Assembly (NCBI GenBank): GCA_047635695.1
Contig: JBLILN010000003.1
Span: 1 to 64,000 of the forward strand
Source: UBA2136 sp047635695
GTDB lineage: Bacteria > Pseudomonadota > Alphaproteobacteria > UBA2136
Length of the DNA stretch: 64,000 nt
Direction: 5' to 3'
Below are positions 18,473 to 27,727 of this stretch, in pieces. Position 1 is the first letter of the stretch. Every line of letters begins with the position of its first letter. The position numbers were made by a program, and so were the translations under genes. The notes under the pieces were generated by a model. That model was not told the DNA's origin and did no database searches. It was given only the letters and a program-made list of their open reading frames with translations.

Positions 18473-19533
18473 TGGATATCTTCATATTCAGCGCCATTTT
18501 ACTTATTGGCCTATCCATCTACATACTGTCCCCTATTTTGCTACCATTTGTACTGGGTATTATTTTTGCTTACCTACTTGCACCTGTGGTTGAAAAACTA
18601 GCACTCAAAATAAAATCACGCACCTTGGCAACACTTGCGCCTTTGGTTATTTTTATGGGGTCTATATTTACTGTATTAGCCATTGGCTTCCCTTATGTTG
18701 CGGAAGATATTTCATTGTTTGTTAAAAATATCCCAACCTATGCGGCGTGGCTTGAAAAGGCACTGAGCTCGGGCGGTGCTATTCATAAACTTGCAGTCGA
18801 ATATGATATCGCCTTCGACAAAGGAGCTGTGCAAAATTATATTTATACCTATAGCGACCAAATTGCCCTTGCGGCGTTAGATACCATTCATCAAGCAGCC
18901 TTAAGTGCCATGGCTATATTTGACGCCCTGTCATTACTTATTATCACACCACTTGTAACTTATTACCTGCTACACGACTGGCCAAAATTTACAAAGAGCT
19001 GCAAAAACCTATTACCAAAAGACTTGCGCGTAGGCACCGTTGATACCATTAAAAAGCTCGACAAAGCATTAAGCGCCTTCTTACGTGGGCAACTTTCTGT
19101 TTGTCTTATTCTTGGGTTATTTTACGGTTCAGCCTTAGCGCTTTACGGCTTACAAATGGGCTTCTTTATTGGTTTGTTGACAGGCATTTTATCTTTCATT
19201 CCATTTATAGGCATGGTGCTAGGGCTTCTATTTGCCACCGTCCTTGCTGTCATGCAATATCAAGTTGCCAGCATTAACCCTTACCTTGTTATCTTTGCAA
19301 TATTCGCCGTTGGGCAAATATTAGAAGGCTTTATTTTAACACCTAAGTTTGTTGGTAAAAGCACGGGGCTACACCCTATTTGGGTGATATTTGCCGTGAT
19401 GGCCGGTGGCGAACTTGGAGGTTTTCTTGGTATGCTTATCGCCTTACCACTGGCAACAATGCTTACAATTTTACTGCCGATAGCCATTAAAGTTTGGTTA
19501 AACAAACGTAGCCAGCACAGGAAGAAAGTTTAG
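18472..19533 (+). CDS. AI-2E/PerM-family transporter
   Basis: The 353-residue membrane protein has the family arrangement: N-terminal helices, a soluble middle region, and the family core ALSAFLRGQLSVCLILGLFYGSALALYGLQMGF followed by GLLTGILSFIPFIGMVLG (about 195-255). The C-terminal PKFVGKSTGLHPIWVIFAVMAGGELGGFLGMLIALPLA is typical. Members transport autoinducer-2 or ions. It is translationally coupled to the adaptor and lies five bases before the pump gene, an unusual middle position in an efflux operon. Confidence 0.88.
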   Translation: MDIFIFSAILLIGLSIYILSPILLPFVLGIIFAYLLAPVVEKLALKIKSRTLATLAPLVIFMGSIFTVLAIGFPYVAEDISLFVKNIPTYAAWLEKALSSGGAIHKLAVEYDIAFDKGAVQNYIYTYSDQIALAALDTIHQAALSAMAIFDALSLLIITPLVTYYLLHDWPKFTKSCKNLLPKDLRVGTVDTIKKLDKALSAFLRGQLSVCLILGLFYGSALALYGLQMGFFIGLLTGILSFIPFIGMVLGLLFATVLAVMQYQVASINPYLVIFAIFAVGQILEGFILTPKFVGKSTGLHPIWVIFAVMAGGELGGFLGMLIALPLATMLTILLPIAIKVWLNKRSQHRKKV

Positions 19534-19538
19534 ATACA

Positions 19539-22500
19539 ATGAACCTTATAGACCTTGCTATCCTTAAAAGCCGCACCTTCTTTTCATTGTTGGTTCTTAT
19601 CTTTATTACGGGTATTTATTCATATATAGCCATCCCTAAAGAATCAAAGCCTGACATTCCTATTCCAACAATTTATGTCAGCATTCATCATGCTGGCATT
19701 TCACCAGAGGACAGCGTCAACCTCCTTATTAAACCGCTTGAAAAAGAATTACGTACCATTGAAGGCTTAGATGAATTAAGAACAGCCGCCTATGAAGGTG
19801 GTGGTAACGTTACCCTTAAATTCCAAGCAGGTTTCGATAATGAAAAAGCCTTAAACGATGTACGCAACCAAGTTGACATTGCCAAAGCAGAGCTACCAAA
19901 TGAAGCTGACGAACCTGTGGTGAGAGAGATTAACCTTGCGAAGCTTCCGATTTTAAATATTATATTAAGTGGCGACTTACCGCACCGTGAATTAAAGCGT
20001 TTAACGGAAGACTTGCGCGACCGTATCGAAGGTGTTGAGGGTGTTTTAGAAGTTGAGCTTCACGGCCTCAAGGAAGCCGAAGTACGCATTGAAATGGACA
20101 AGTTCATTACAGAATCATACAACCTACGTGCCACAAACCTGCAACAGGCTGTGGGCAATGCCAACAGCCTTGTTGCAGCTGGTAGCCTAGAAGTTGGTAG
20201 CGGTAAGTATGCCATTAAATTGCCAGGCCTCTTTAAAGACCTGCGTGATGTTTTGTATTTACCACTCATATCAAGTGAAGGCAGAACCATTACATTTAGA
20301 GACATTGCGGACGTGCGCCTTGGCTTCAAAGACCCCACATCACTCACAAGGTCAAACGGCAACGACGCTGTTATTTTAGCTATATCAAAACGTATTGGCC
20401 GTAACGTCATTGAAACAGTTGATGCCGTTAAAGCTATTGTCAAAGACACAGAAAAAACATGGCCTGTTGGCGTTAACTACACCTTTAGTGGTGACGAATC
20501 ACGCGATATTCGCACCATGCTTTATGACCTGCAAAACAGCGTTATCTTTTCCATTATATTAGTGATGATTGTTACACTTGCCGCCCTAGGTTTAAGGTCT
20601 GCCACTTTGGTTTCTATTGCTATACCTGGCTCGTTCTTACTGGCAATTACTGTCTTATTCTCACTCGGTTTCACCACCAACGTTGTCGTGTTGTTTGCCC
20701 TTATTTTATCTGTGGGTATGCTTGTGGATGGCGCCATTGTTGTCACAGAGCTTGCGGATTCTCGTATGCGTGAAGGTAGTAGCCGACGCCACGCTTTTTC
20801 TGAAGCTGCTAAATATATGGCCATGCCTATTTTCGCTTCCACCCTTACAACACTTGCGGCCTTTATGCCTTTGCTTTTTTGGCCTGACACCGTTGGTGAA
20901 TTTATGAAATTTTTACCGCTCACACTTATATTTACCTTAACGGCCTCCCTTATTATGGCGCTTATTTTTATTCCTCTTATTGGTGCAAATATTGGTAAAA
21001 AACCGAAGTCATTCCCTAAAGATATATTTAAAAATATCACCATAAAATATGTAAGCATTTTAGAGGTTGCGCTGCTTAAACCTAAAAAAATTATTATCGC
21101 GACAGTGATTAGTTTTATCAGTGTTATTCTACTTTATGGTTCTTTTGGTAATGGTGTTGTTTTCTTCCCTGAAACAGAAGCTGAACGTGCCTTTATTCTT
21201 GTGCGCAGTGATGGTGATTATTCCATACAAGAAAAAGACATTTTCATGCGAGAAATTGAAAGCCGCACGCAAGATATTAAAGACATTGAAACCATGTATT
21301 ATCTAACCCTTGGCCAACAAAGCAGGCGCGCAGGCGAAGAAGATATTATTGGTAAAGTATTCGTTCAGCCCACTGAATGGCACAACCGTGACAGAGGTGC
21401 TGAAGACGTCTATCAGGAAGTTTTAGACCGCATTGGTCTACTGCCCGGCGCTATCGTTGAATTGCAGGCAGAAGCAGGTGGCCCAAAAGATGGCAAACCT
21501 ATTAAAATAGCCGTTATTTCTGATGACCCCGCCACTATTCCACATGTGGCCACTGAGCTTAAAAAGCAACTTGAAGAAGCAAATGGTGTTATTAATATTA
21601 CCGACACCGTTGCCGATACAGGTATTGAGTGGGTATTAGATATTAACCGTGATGAAATCAATAAGGCTGGTATTACATTAATTGATATTGGTACGGCTGT
21701 ACGTCTTACAACTACAGGCGCAGTCATTGGTTCATATAGGCCTAACAACCTCAATGAAGAAATTGATATCACCGCACGCTTTGATGTGGATGACCGTCGC
21801 CTTTCAACATTAGACACTTTATATATATCGACCGACTATGGCCTTGCCCCTATTAGTAATTTTATTACGCGCATACCACAGCGTAAGGTTTCAACAATTT
21901 CAAGGCTTGATCAAAAATATGTTGTTTATGTAGAGGCAGACGTTGATCTTAAAAATGGCTTCTTAACAGATAATATTGTAAAAGGCCTTAAAGCAAAATT
22001 AGCCACATATGAATTGCCGCAAAGTGTGCAGGTTGTCTTTAAAGGCGACGATGAAAAACAAGCAAAATCGGCTAATTTCCTTAAAAAAGCCTTCATTGTT
22101 GCTATCTTTGCCATGGCCATTATTTTGGTAACACAGTTTAACAATTTTTATCAGGCATTTATTATTTTAAGTGCCGTTATTCTTTCCACCACAGGTGTAC
22201 TGCTGGGACACATTATAACAGGCAAGCCTTTTGGTATTGTTATGAGTGGCCTAGGTGTGATTGCACTTGCGGGTATTGTCGTTAACAATAATATCGTATT
22301 AATTGACACCTATAACAAACTTCGAAGAGAGTTTGACTGGTATGAGGCGCTGATACTCACAGGGCAAAAAAGGCTACGCCCTGTACTGCTGACAGCCATT
22401 ACAACAATTATTGGCCTTATTCCTATGGGCACAAAGGTAAATGTTGATTTAATTGCCCGTGAATTAAGCTATAACGCCCCTTCTTCACGTTGGTGGGATC

Positions 22501-22640
22501 AACTGGCCAGTTCTATTATGTTTGGCTTATTCTTTGCGACTATCTTGACACTTATTGTGACCCCTTGCATGATTGCACTGGGTGAAAAACGCCAAGAACG
22601 TAAACATGAAAAACGATGCATACAAAGAGAATCCACATAA
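19539..22640 (+). CDS. RND-family efflux pump, inner-membrane subunit
   Basis: The 1033-residue protein has the RND duplicated layout: TM1, a large porter loop, TM2-6 starting at about 335, and the same again in the second half. In TM4 the proton-relay motif reads SVGMLVDGAIVVTELAD, so one Asp of the classical AcrB Asp-Asp pair is replaced by Gly, as in several HAE and metal-type RND families. GDESRDIRTMLYDLQNSV and GVIALAGIVVNNNIVLID in TM10-11 are also typical. It probably exports hydrophobic or amphiphilic compounds with the adaptor two genes upstream; the substrate is not predictable. The C-terminal ~15 residues are very basic. Confidence 0.93.
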   Translation: MNLIDLAILKSRTFFSLLVLIFITGIYSYIAIPKESKPDIPIPTIYVSIHHAGISPEDSVNLLIKPLEKELRTIEGLDELRTAAYEGGGNVTLKFQAGFDNEKALNDVRNQVDIAKAELPNEADEPVVREINLAKLPILNIILSGDLPHRELKRLTEDLRDRIEGVEGVLEVELHGLKEAEVRIEMDKFITESYNLRATNLQQAVGNANSLVAAGSLEVGSGKYAIKLPGLFKDLRDVLYLPLISSEGRTITFRDIADVRLGFKDPTSLTRSNGNDAVILAISKRIGRNVIETVDAVKAIVKDTEKTWPVGVNYTFSGDESRDIRTMLYDLQNSVIFSIILVMIVTLAALGLRSATLVSIAIPGSFLLAITVLFSLGFTTNVVVLFALILSVGMLVDGAIVVTELADSRMREGSSRRHAFSEAAKYMAMPIFASTLTTLAAFMPLLFWPDTVGEFMKFLPLTLIFTLTASLIMALIFIPLIGANIGKKPKSFPKDIFKNITIKYVSILEVALLKPKKIIIATVISFISVILLYGSFGNGVVFFPETEAERAFILVRSDGDYSIQEKDIFMREIESRTQDIKDIETMYYLTLGQQSRRAGEEDIIGKVFVQPTEWHNRDRGAEDVYQEVLDRIGLLPGAIVELQAEAGGPKDGKPIKIAVISDDPATIPHVATELKKQLEEANGVINITDTVADTGIEWVLDINRDEINKAGITLIDIGTAVRLTTTGAVIGSYRPNNLNEEIDITARFDVDDRRLSTLDTLYISTDYGLAPISNFITRIPQRKVSTISRLDQKYVVYVEADVDLKNGFLTDNIVKGLKAKLATYELPQSVQVVFKGDDEKQAKSANFLKKAFIVAIFAMAIILVTQFNNFYQAFIILSAVILSTTGVLLGHIITGKPFGIVMSGLGVIALAGIVVNNNIVLIDTYNKLRREFDWYEALILTGQKRLRPVLLTAITTIIGLIPMGTKVNVDLIARELSYNAPSSRWWDQLASSIMFGLFFATILTLIVTPCMIALGEKRQERKHEKRCIQREST

Positions 22641-22696
22641 ATACGGGTTTTGCAAAACCAAAAAACCACAGCCTTTAATTTTACTTAACCATTTGG

Positions 22697-22726
22697 TTGA
22701 AAGTATATATATGCATGTGCTATAAT
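22697..22726 (+). promoter_or_regulatory. Strong predicted promoter giving a leaderless transcript
   Basis: TTGAAA (22697-22702), an 18-base spacer and a perfect TATAAT (22721-22726) lie directly before ATG 22734. Transcription would be expected to start at about 22733, which leaves essentially no 5' UTR and no room for a ribosome-binding site. Confidence 0.6.
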
Positions 22727-22733
22727 CACATTT

Positions 22734-23012
22734 ATGGAACGTTATATTACATTTATCAAGAACAACAAAACGGGTGAAGAGTTCATCAGTATGCGTAAAG
22801 CCCTTTCTGGTGCGCACGATAATGTTTTATTGCAAGAAGGTATAAAATACGCCTTACCTGCCTACACTATTCACACCACTTATACGGATGTAGAATTGCG
22901 CGATATACTTGAAACACTTGACCGCTGGACAGGTACAAGCGTGATGAAAGATACTTCTCGTCTCACCAATAATCTTATCGACATTCCAAGGCTTGTGAGC
23001 CAACTTTCTTAG
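22734..23012 (+). CDS. Small hypothetical protein, probably leaderless mRNA
   Basis: The 92-residue soluble protein has a central ALPAYTIHTTYTDVELRDILETLDRW segment and no recognised domain. The start ATG is seven bases after a perfect -10 box and has no Shine-Dalgarno sequence, so translation of a leaderless message is the simplest reading. The good promoter and sensible composition argue that it is real. It lies between the RND operon and the convergent phoH. Confidence 0.55.
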   Translation: MERYITFIKNNKTGEEFISMRKALSGAHDNVLLQEGIKYALPAYTIHTTYTDVELRDILETLDRWTGTSVMKDTSRLTNNLIDIPRLVSQLS

Positions 23013-23247
23013 GCCATAAGCAACTTTGTAAGTTTAAAACTCCAAAGTAATAGCCGCCCTACCCTTTGGGTAATATTTATTATATATTTAACATTTTTGA
23101 TATGATGTATGTTGATATTTCCACATATTATCTGATATAAATATCGGACAACAGGCTCATCCTGTTCATTCATAAGCATTAACTGATGTAATATAAATTC
23201 ATTATCCTACATTCAAAGTTTTTATAAAAATTTAACCATTCACGCAT

Positions 23248-23274
23248 AAAAAAAGAACCCTCATAAGAGGGTTC
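23248..23274 (-). terminator. Rho-independent terminator of phoH
   Basis: On the minus strand GAACCCTC pairs with GAGGGTTC (23267-23274 with 23255-23262) across a 4-base loop and is followed by seven T residues. It lies 26 bases after the phoH stop codon. Confidence 0.85.
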
Positions 23275-23300
23275 CTTTAGGTTCGATATATCAAACGATA

Positions 23301-24179
23301 TTAATCTTTCCAACTTAGCACACGGTTTACACCAGGGCCACGTTGGCTGGTATCACTACCAACATCAATCAAATGCATTTCATCATTTGCAGGATGGTCT
23401 TGAGTATTTGAGCCTTTATAAAAGTCACCAACATGCGCTGCACCGTCTAAAAGAGGGTTTTGGCTTGATGTCTTTTCAATCAACTTAATCAAATATTTTA
23501 AACCATTATTGCCATTGTTGAACTTATCATCAACCTGAGTAAGATCACCACAAATATAAGCGCGTGAGTTTTTACCAATGCGGGTTAAAAACATTTTCAT
23601 TTGATTTTCAGTCGTATTTTGCGCTTCATCTAAAATGACAAATGAGTCATTAAAAGTACGTCCACGCATTTTACCTAAAGGTGCAATTTGCAATGGTTTT
23701 GTCATACTTTCAACCAATTGAGCGCCAATAGTCTTATCAGCATCACGACGGATATCGTCAAGTTCTGCAATGCGGTTACCATGACCTATCATAATCATAT
23801 TTTCAAAAATAGGCATTAACATAGGTGCAATTTTTTGCAATTCTCCACCTGGTAAAGCACCACTTGTTTCTTCTGCTTCTACCATAGGGCGTGTGATAAC
23901 AACATGTTCATATAAACCAGCTGTTAAACCAGCTATACCAGTTGCAACACCAAAAAGTGTTTTACCGGCACCAGCAGCGCCGATAACAGCAGTAAGATAA
24001 CTCATACGGCTTAAGGCATAAACCATTTCACCTTGTTGTGGTGTTCTTGCTGATATTTTAAAAGGCTTACCTTTCGAATCAGACGATGGCACCTGAATAA
24101 AGCCAGGGCCAGTTTCGTAACCACGATGATGTAATGGTGTAAAGTGTGCATAATCTGTATTTTTTGTAAGATCTGACAT
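23301..24179 (-). CDS. phoH: PhoH-family ATPase
   Basis: The 292-residue protein has a Walker A at 67-74 (GAAGAGKT), the EHVVITRPMVEAEE segment near 91-105, and Walker B FVILDEAQN at 180-188, followed by TRIGKNSRAYICGDLTQVD. These are the hallmarks of PhoH, a cytoplasmic ATPase linked to RNA metabolism. The N-terminal ~50 residues do not look like a KH or PIN domain, and the protein lacks the usual ybeY/ybeZ neighbours, so it is closer to the stand-alone or phage-like PhoH type. It lies between the efflux region and the start of the secretion cluster and has its own terminator. Confidence 0.88.
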   Translation of the reverse strand: MSDLTKNTDYAHFTPLHHRGYETGPGFIQVPSSDSKGKPFKISARTPQQGEMVYALSRMSYLTAVIGAAGAGKTLFGVATGIAGLTAGLYEHVVITRPMVEAEETSGALPGGELQKIAPMLMPIFENMIMIGHGNRIAELDDIRRDADKTIGAQLVESMTKPLQIAPLGKMRGRTFNDSFVILDEAQNTTENQMKMFLTRIGKNSRAYICGDLTQVDDKFNNGNNGLKYLIKLIEKTSSQNPLLDGAAHVGDFYKGSNTQDHPANDEMHLIDVGSDTSQRGPGVNRVLSWKD

Positions 24180-24447
24180 AATTATTTCCTCGTTTGGGTG
24201 TGAACTTGAAAGACAGGTTAAGTGTCAGAGGTTCACGTACTTGAGAGTAAAAAAAGGGCGAATTTGCCCAAGGGTGTTAGTTAAAAGGATAGCGTTAGCG
24301 TTCGGGCCTTAATGTCCCATGAATGCTAGATTAAAAGATATAAAGACGATAAATGTAGATATTTATCTTGATCTTTAAAAAAGTAAAATGTGTCTTTGTA
24401 TACCTAATAGTATATGTACATTATAATAAATTACAAGGTTTGAATGA
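24180..24447. other. Interval between secretion operon and phoH
   Basis: No gene was found. It holds a candidate terminator on the minus strand (24249-24269) and presumably the phoH promoter; I could not pick a convincing -35/-10 pair. Confidence 0.3.
24249..24269 (-). terminator. Weak Rho-independent terminator ending the traB-traV-traC unit
   Basis: On the minus strand GGGC (24269-24266) pairs with GCCC (24259-24256) across a 6-base loop and is followed by seven T residues. The stem is short, so read-through into phoH is possible. Confidence 0.5.
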
Positions 24448-25149
24448 TTATTTTATGGTCAGCTCAAGCCAAAGCCTTGAATGTTCAGGTAAAACACCAT
24501 CAACTTTTTTAACACCCTCTACCCACATGTCACCTGAAACAATTTTCATCTCACCCAATTTTAAAGTTTCAGACGATGTCATAATACGGTGGCGTTTGAC
24601 AGGTACCTGATTAACAAATGTCTGATCTCCTTCATAATGTGCCAGATAATCATTCATCGTAACCTTCTGAAAGCTAGACGATATTGTTGCTTTAATATGA
24701 CCTTTTATAATTTTAGACAGACTTATGACAACTTCACCTTTCTTCTCGGTTTGATGTTTATTCATCGTTGGTCTTACTTTAAAGTGACCTTTATCAATGT
24801 ATATCTGCGGTTGATTTAAGATATATGGAATATGTATGATGTCTGTAAATGTTTTATCGGTGCCCGCAATCATAGATTCATCCTTGTGCATCAGAACATG
24901 CGCAACGCCTTCACCACATGAAGGGTGTTTTTTAAGGTTTAGTTCACGGTCTAACGCCAACTCGGCCTCTTCCTTGTTTGTAAAGCACTCAACAACTTTA
25001 AAAGATACTAAAACCATCTCAGACCCTTTTGGGCGTAGTTTAATGCTATGTGGTGCACCAATGTCCACCACTGCCAGTGACTCTAAGGGAAATAGAAGAA
25101 AAAGGCTGTACAAGACAGCCTTTTTTAAGAATAACACCGTCTTATTCAT
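24448..25149 (-). CDS. Exported protein of unknown function, last gene of traB unit
   Basis: The protein has 233 residues with a signal peptide (about 1-27, ending ESLAV). The mature part is beta-rich and has no membrane segment. Two Cys residues (VVECFTN and HPSCGEG, about 55 and 80) might form a disulfide. Its start overlaps the stop of the NusA-like gene (TAATG), so it is translationally coupled to the traB-traV-traC series and is likely a periplasmic part or accessory of that system. I recognise no family. Confidence 0.6.
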   Translation of the reverse strand: MNKTVLFLKKAVLYSLFLLFPLESLAVVDIGAPHSIKLRPKGSEMVLVSFKVVECFTNKEEAELALDRELNLKKHPSCGEGVAHVLMHKDESMIAGTDKTFTDIIHIPYILNQPQIYIDKGHFKVRPTMNKHQTEKKGEVVISLSKIIKGHIKATISSSFQKVTMNDYLAHYEGDQTFVNQVPVKRHRIMTSSETLKLGEMKIVSGDMWVEGVKKVDGVLPEHSRLWLELTIK

Positions 25150-26039
25150 TACATAATAACCTGTTCACATTCAGGGGCAATTTTCTTCAGCATAGAGCAG
25201 AAGGTGCGCACTTTGCGTGGGTCGGCAGCGTCCATCGGTGTATGAATAACAATACGGTCTTCGCTTAATGACGCCACACGGCAAGCTTGCCATGCGTTAT
25301 TAATAAAGTGACGAATTTCATTGTCGCGAATTTCTTCAGGAGACTCACCCTTACCTTCTGGTAGAAGTGTAATACGGCGCACACCAAGCACGTTTTGTAG
25401 ATGACGCACGTTAACACCGCCATTTTCAAGCCAAAGTGACATATGTTCTGCGTTCATACGAATGACTGCCCATGAGTTAGAGGCACCCATCCAAATACCA
25501 CTGATACAGTCAGGGTAGTAACATTCCATTACGGCTGCGACAAATTCCTTACCACGCCTTGTGCCCACACGCATATCAGCAACAGGGTCGCGGCTTGCAC
25601 AGAGTGTAAAGACATGTTTTGTGCCAAGCGCTGGTTTTTCATGGAAGTCCATAACGCTTAAAAGATTTTCAGGGATAAAGACATGCTTTGTACCAACACG
25701 GTAGAATATACCACCGTCGCGGAAACCAGCAACTTCACCTTCAAGCACACGGCCAGGTGAACCGTCACCCCATTGGTGAATTTCCATGATTTGCATAAAC
25801 ATGTTTACACTTGGCATGAGAGGGTCGCGGATATCGATCCACACACCTCTATCACCATAACCATTACGACGTCTGGTAGCGATGGTTTGTTCCTTAAGGT
25901 TTACATCAACCTCAACCAACATATCACGCTCGGCATAGCACAAACGAATAGCACCAGCGAGAGCTTGCTCTATCTGAGGTTCTGTCCAACCATACTCAAC
26001 ACCGATAAGGCGCACAGTTTCTATATTTGCTACCTTCAT
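25149..26039 (-). CDS. NusA-like protein (N-domain, S1 and KH-like regions)
   Basis: The start is ATG 26039 (MKVANIETV), six bases after AGGACG and right behind the previous stop; a longer frame from 26123 is not supported. In 296 residues the order resembles the first part of NusA. An N-terminal region reads IEQALAGAIRLCYAERDMLVEVDVNLKEQ. An S1-like stretch follows at about 85-135 (GRVLEGEVAGFRDGGIFYRVG, HVFIPENLLS). Then comes a KH-like region at about 165-235 (PDCISGIWMGASNSWAVIRM, LENGGVNVRHLQNVLGVRRITLL), similar to NusA REPG/AV...NGxNV...LGxxxI. The acidic repeats and second full KH typical of NusA are not evident. If right, it is a paralogue that could bind nascent RNA or polymerase and favour read-through of its long operon. 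The call is by eye. Confidence 0.45.
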   Translation of the reverse strand: MKVANIETVRLIGVEYGWTEPQIEQALAGAIRLCYAERDMLVEVDVNLKEQTIATRRRNGYGDRGVWIDIRDPLMPSVNMFMQIMEIHQWGDGSPGRVLEGEVAGFRDGGIFYRVGTKHVFIPENLLSVMDFHEKPALGTKHVFTLCASRDPVADMRVGTRRGKEFVAAVMECYYPDCISGIWMGASNSWAVIRMNAEHMSLWLENGGVNVRHLQNVLGVRRITLLPEGKGESPEEIRDNEIRHFINNAWQACRVASLSEDRIVIHTPMDAADPRKVRTFCSMLKKIAPECEQVIM

Positions 26040-26041
26040 AC

Positions 26042-27721
26042 TTAACGTCCTATATTTACTATATGTTTTCTTTTGCCGTTGCTGAATTCGGCATAGTCTA
26101 ATTTCACTGAAATAAGTTCCCAACCTGCAACACTTTCTCCTATAAGAAGAACGCCTTGTTTGTCGTGTATTTCAGCGATAATACCTCTTTCTTTAACTGT
26201 CGATAACAAGACAATTGCGGGGAAGTTTGAAGCTCTAAAGCTTGGCTTAACATCCTTAGGTATACGTACACGTTCTCTTTCCACTTGGAACATTGACACA
26301 TCAAAGTCTGACAACGTACGCACAGAAAGTGTTTTTCTTTGTGATGGCTCTGGCACAACAGGCAAGTTATAAGGGTTTGCCCCATAAAGAGATTCCGCCT
26401 GCTTTTGTGACAGCAGTGTACTGCTTCTTTGTGGCAAAGGTATAGATCCCTTTAAAGTTGCGTTAGTTGGATCATCTGCATTAATAGGTAGATCTTCTAC
26501 AAAAAACTCACTTGGCTTCACTTTACGTGGACCGTCACTACTATCACCAGCCAATATTTTGCGGTATTCGGCCAATTCTTCATCTAATTGGCGAGAAAGT
26601 TCACGGTTGCGTACATCTAGCTCATCGGGCGTCAACATTTCAAGGGCCTCAGCTTCACTTGTAGGCAATTTTACAACCGCTTCTTTTTCCTTGTAATTAT
26701 CAGGGTCTTTATCTTTTCTCGCTTCACTGATAGCTTGTTGCAACTCGACGATCATACCTACTTCTTCTGGCATCACGCCAGCACCTTCAGCTGTCAATGG
26801 TTTTTCAACTTCATTTTCAGAAACGTCCACAAACTCAACAATTGTTTTATCTTCATTGCTGGCTGTAGATTTTACTGTTTCAAATGGAGATGTCGTTTTT
26901 GTCGTTTCAGCCATAACTTCGGCTTCAATTTCGTCTTCCATCAATAGATCATCTTCTTCATCAACAATAACTTCTTGCTGTTCAGCCATACTAATAACGG
27001 TTTCGGGTTTTAATAGTGTATCCGTTTCTTGGCTCCCTTTAACTGCCATATCAAGACCTGTAGGGATTTCTTCTGAAACTTCATTCAAGGAACCTGTCCA
27101 ACGACTAATAACTTCAGTTGTTTCATTTTTATCGAAAAAGAATGTATAAGCGCCAAAGCCAATAGCAATAAGTAAGACGATACCAATCAACGCACCAAAA
27201 GGCCCTGATCTTTCACCTGAAAGAGGGTTTAACTGCGGCCCTGCCGCTGCAATATCACTTGGTAACTCTGGTGCTGAACCACCTTTTGCACCTTGTTGCC
27301 AAGGCGGTAGTGGGTCTGATGATTTCTCTTCAGACTTAACATCTTCGACCATTGAGCCAAAAACATCATCATCCTTTGATGTTGCACCTATACCGTCAAT
27401 TTCCCAACCACTTGATGCTTCAGGTTCCTCGTCCCATGAGCCTGCAGGTGCTGACTTATCTTCTGAAGACTCAGCCATTTTATCGGCAGTAAAATCATTG
27501 TCGGGCAAAGCAGTTTTTTGACCTTCACTCGCAACAGGAGTTTTGTCATTTCGTATATCAGGAATAGCTGATGCACTTGTTTCCATTTGAGGTTCTGGCG
27601 CTATTGGCGCCTTCGAAGCCTTAGGAACTTCTGGTGTAGCAGCAGGTGTAGAGGCTGTTGCCCCTTCTTTTTTTGTCTCTCCTGATGCCATAGCAGTTGG
27701 CAATTTGCGTTTTAAAACCAT
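26042..27721 (-). CDS. Bitopic membrane protein with acidic N-tail and GspC/PilP-like C-domain
   Basis: The 559-residue protein has three parts. Residues 1-180 are acidic, Pro/Ala/Ser-rich and probably disordered. One membrane helix lies at about 184-203 (FGALIGIVLLIAIGFGAYTFFF). A long periplasmic part contains Glu/Asp-rich linkers and a helical stretch (about 345-385). The last ~75 residues (ERERVRIPKDVKPSF... GVLLIGESVAGWELISVKLDYAEFSNGKRKHIVNI) resemble the HR domain of GspC/PilP, which binds secretins: a Gly-rich turn, a GWxxxxV segment and a final strand. It lies between traC and the NusA-like gene with gaps of 2-6 bases, so it belongs to the T4SS operon although its C-domain is of the pilus/T2SS kind. 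Confidence 0.5.
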   Translation of the reverse strand: MVLKRKLPTAMASGETKKEGATASTPAATPEVPKASKAPIAPEPQMETSASAIPDIRNDKTPVASEGQKTALPDNDFTADKMAESSEDKSAPAGSWDEEPEASSGWEIDGIGATSKDDDVFGSMVEDVKSEEKSSDPLPPWQQGAKGGSAPELPSDIAAAGPQLNPLSGERSGPFGALIGIVLLIAIGFGAYTFFFDKNETTEVISRWTGSLNEVSEEIPTGLDMAVKGSQETDTLLKPETVISMAEQQEVIVDEEDDLLMEDEIEAEVMAETTKTTSPFETVKSTASNEDKTIVEFVDVSENEVEKPLTAEGAGVMPEEVGMIVELQQAISEARKDKDPDNYKEKEAVVKLPTSEAEALEMLTPDELDVRNRELSRQLDEELAEYRKILAGDSSDGPRKVKPSEFFVEDLPINADDPTNATLKGSIPLPQRSSTLLSQKQAESLYGANPYNLPVVPEPSQRKTLSVRTLSDFDVSMFQVERERVRIPKDVKPSFRASNFPAIVLLSTVKERGIIAEIHDKQGVLLIGESVAGWELISVKLDYAEFSNGKRKHIVNIGR

Positions 27722-27727
27722 TTACCC

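Noticed and set aside
20060..21058. Long minus-strand frames inside the RND pump gene
   Set aside because: Antisense to a well-conserved RND gene; composition and Ser/Val-rich translation are typical of shadow frames.
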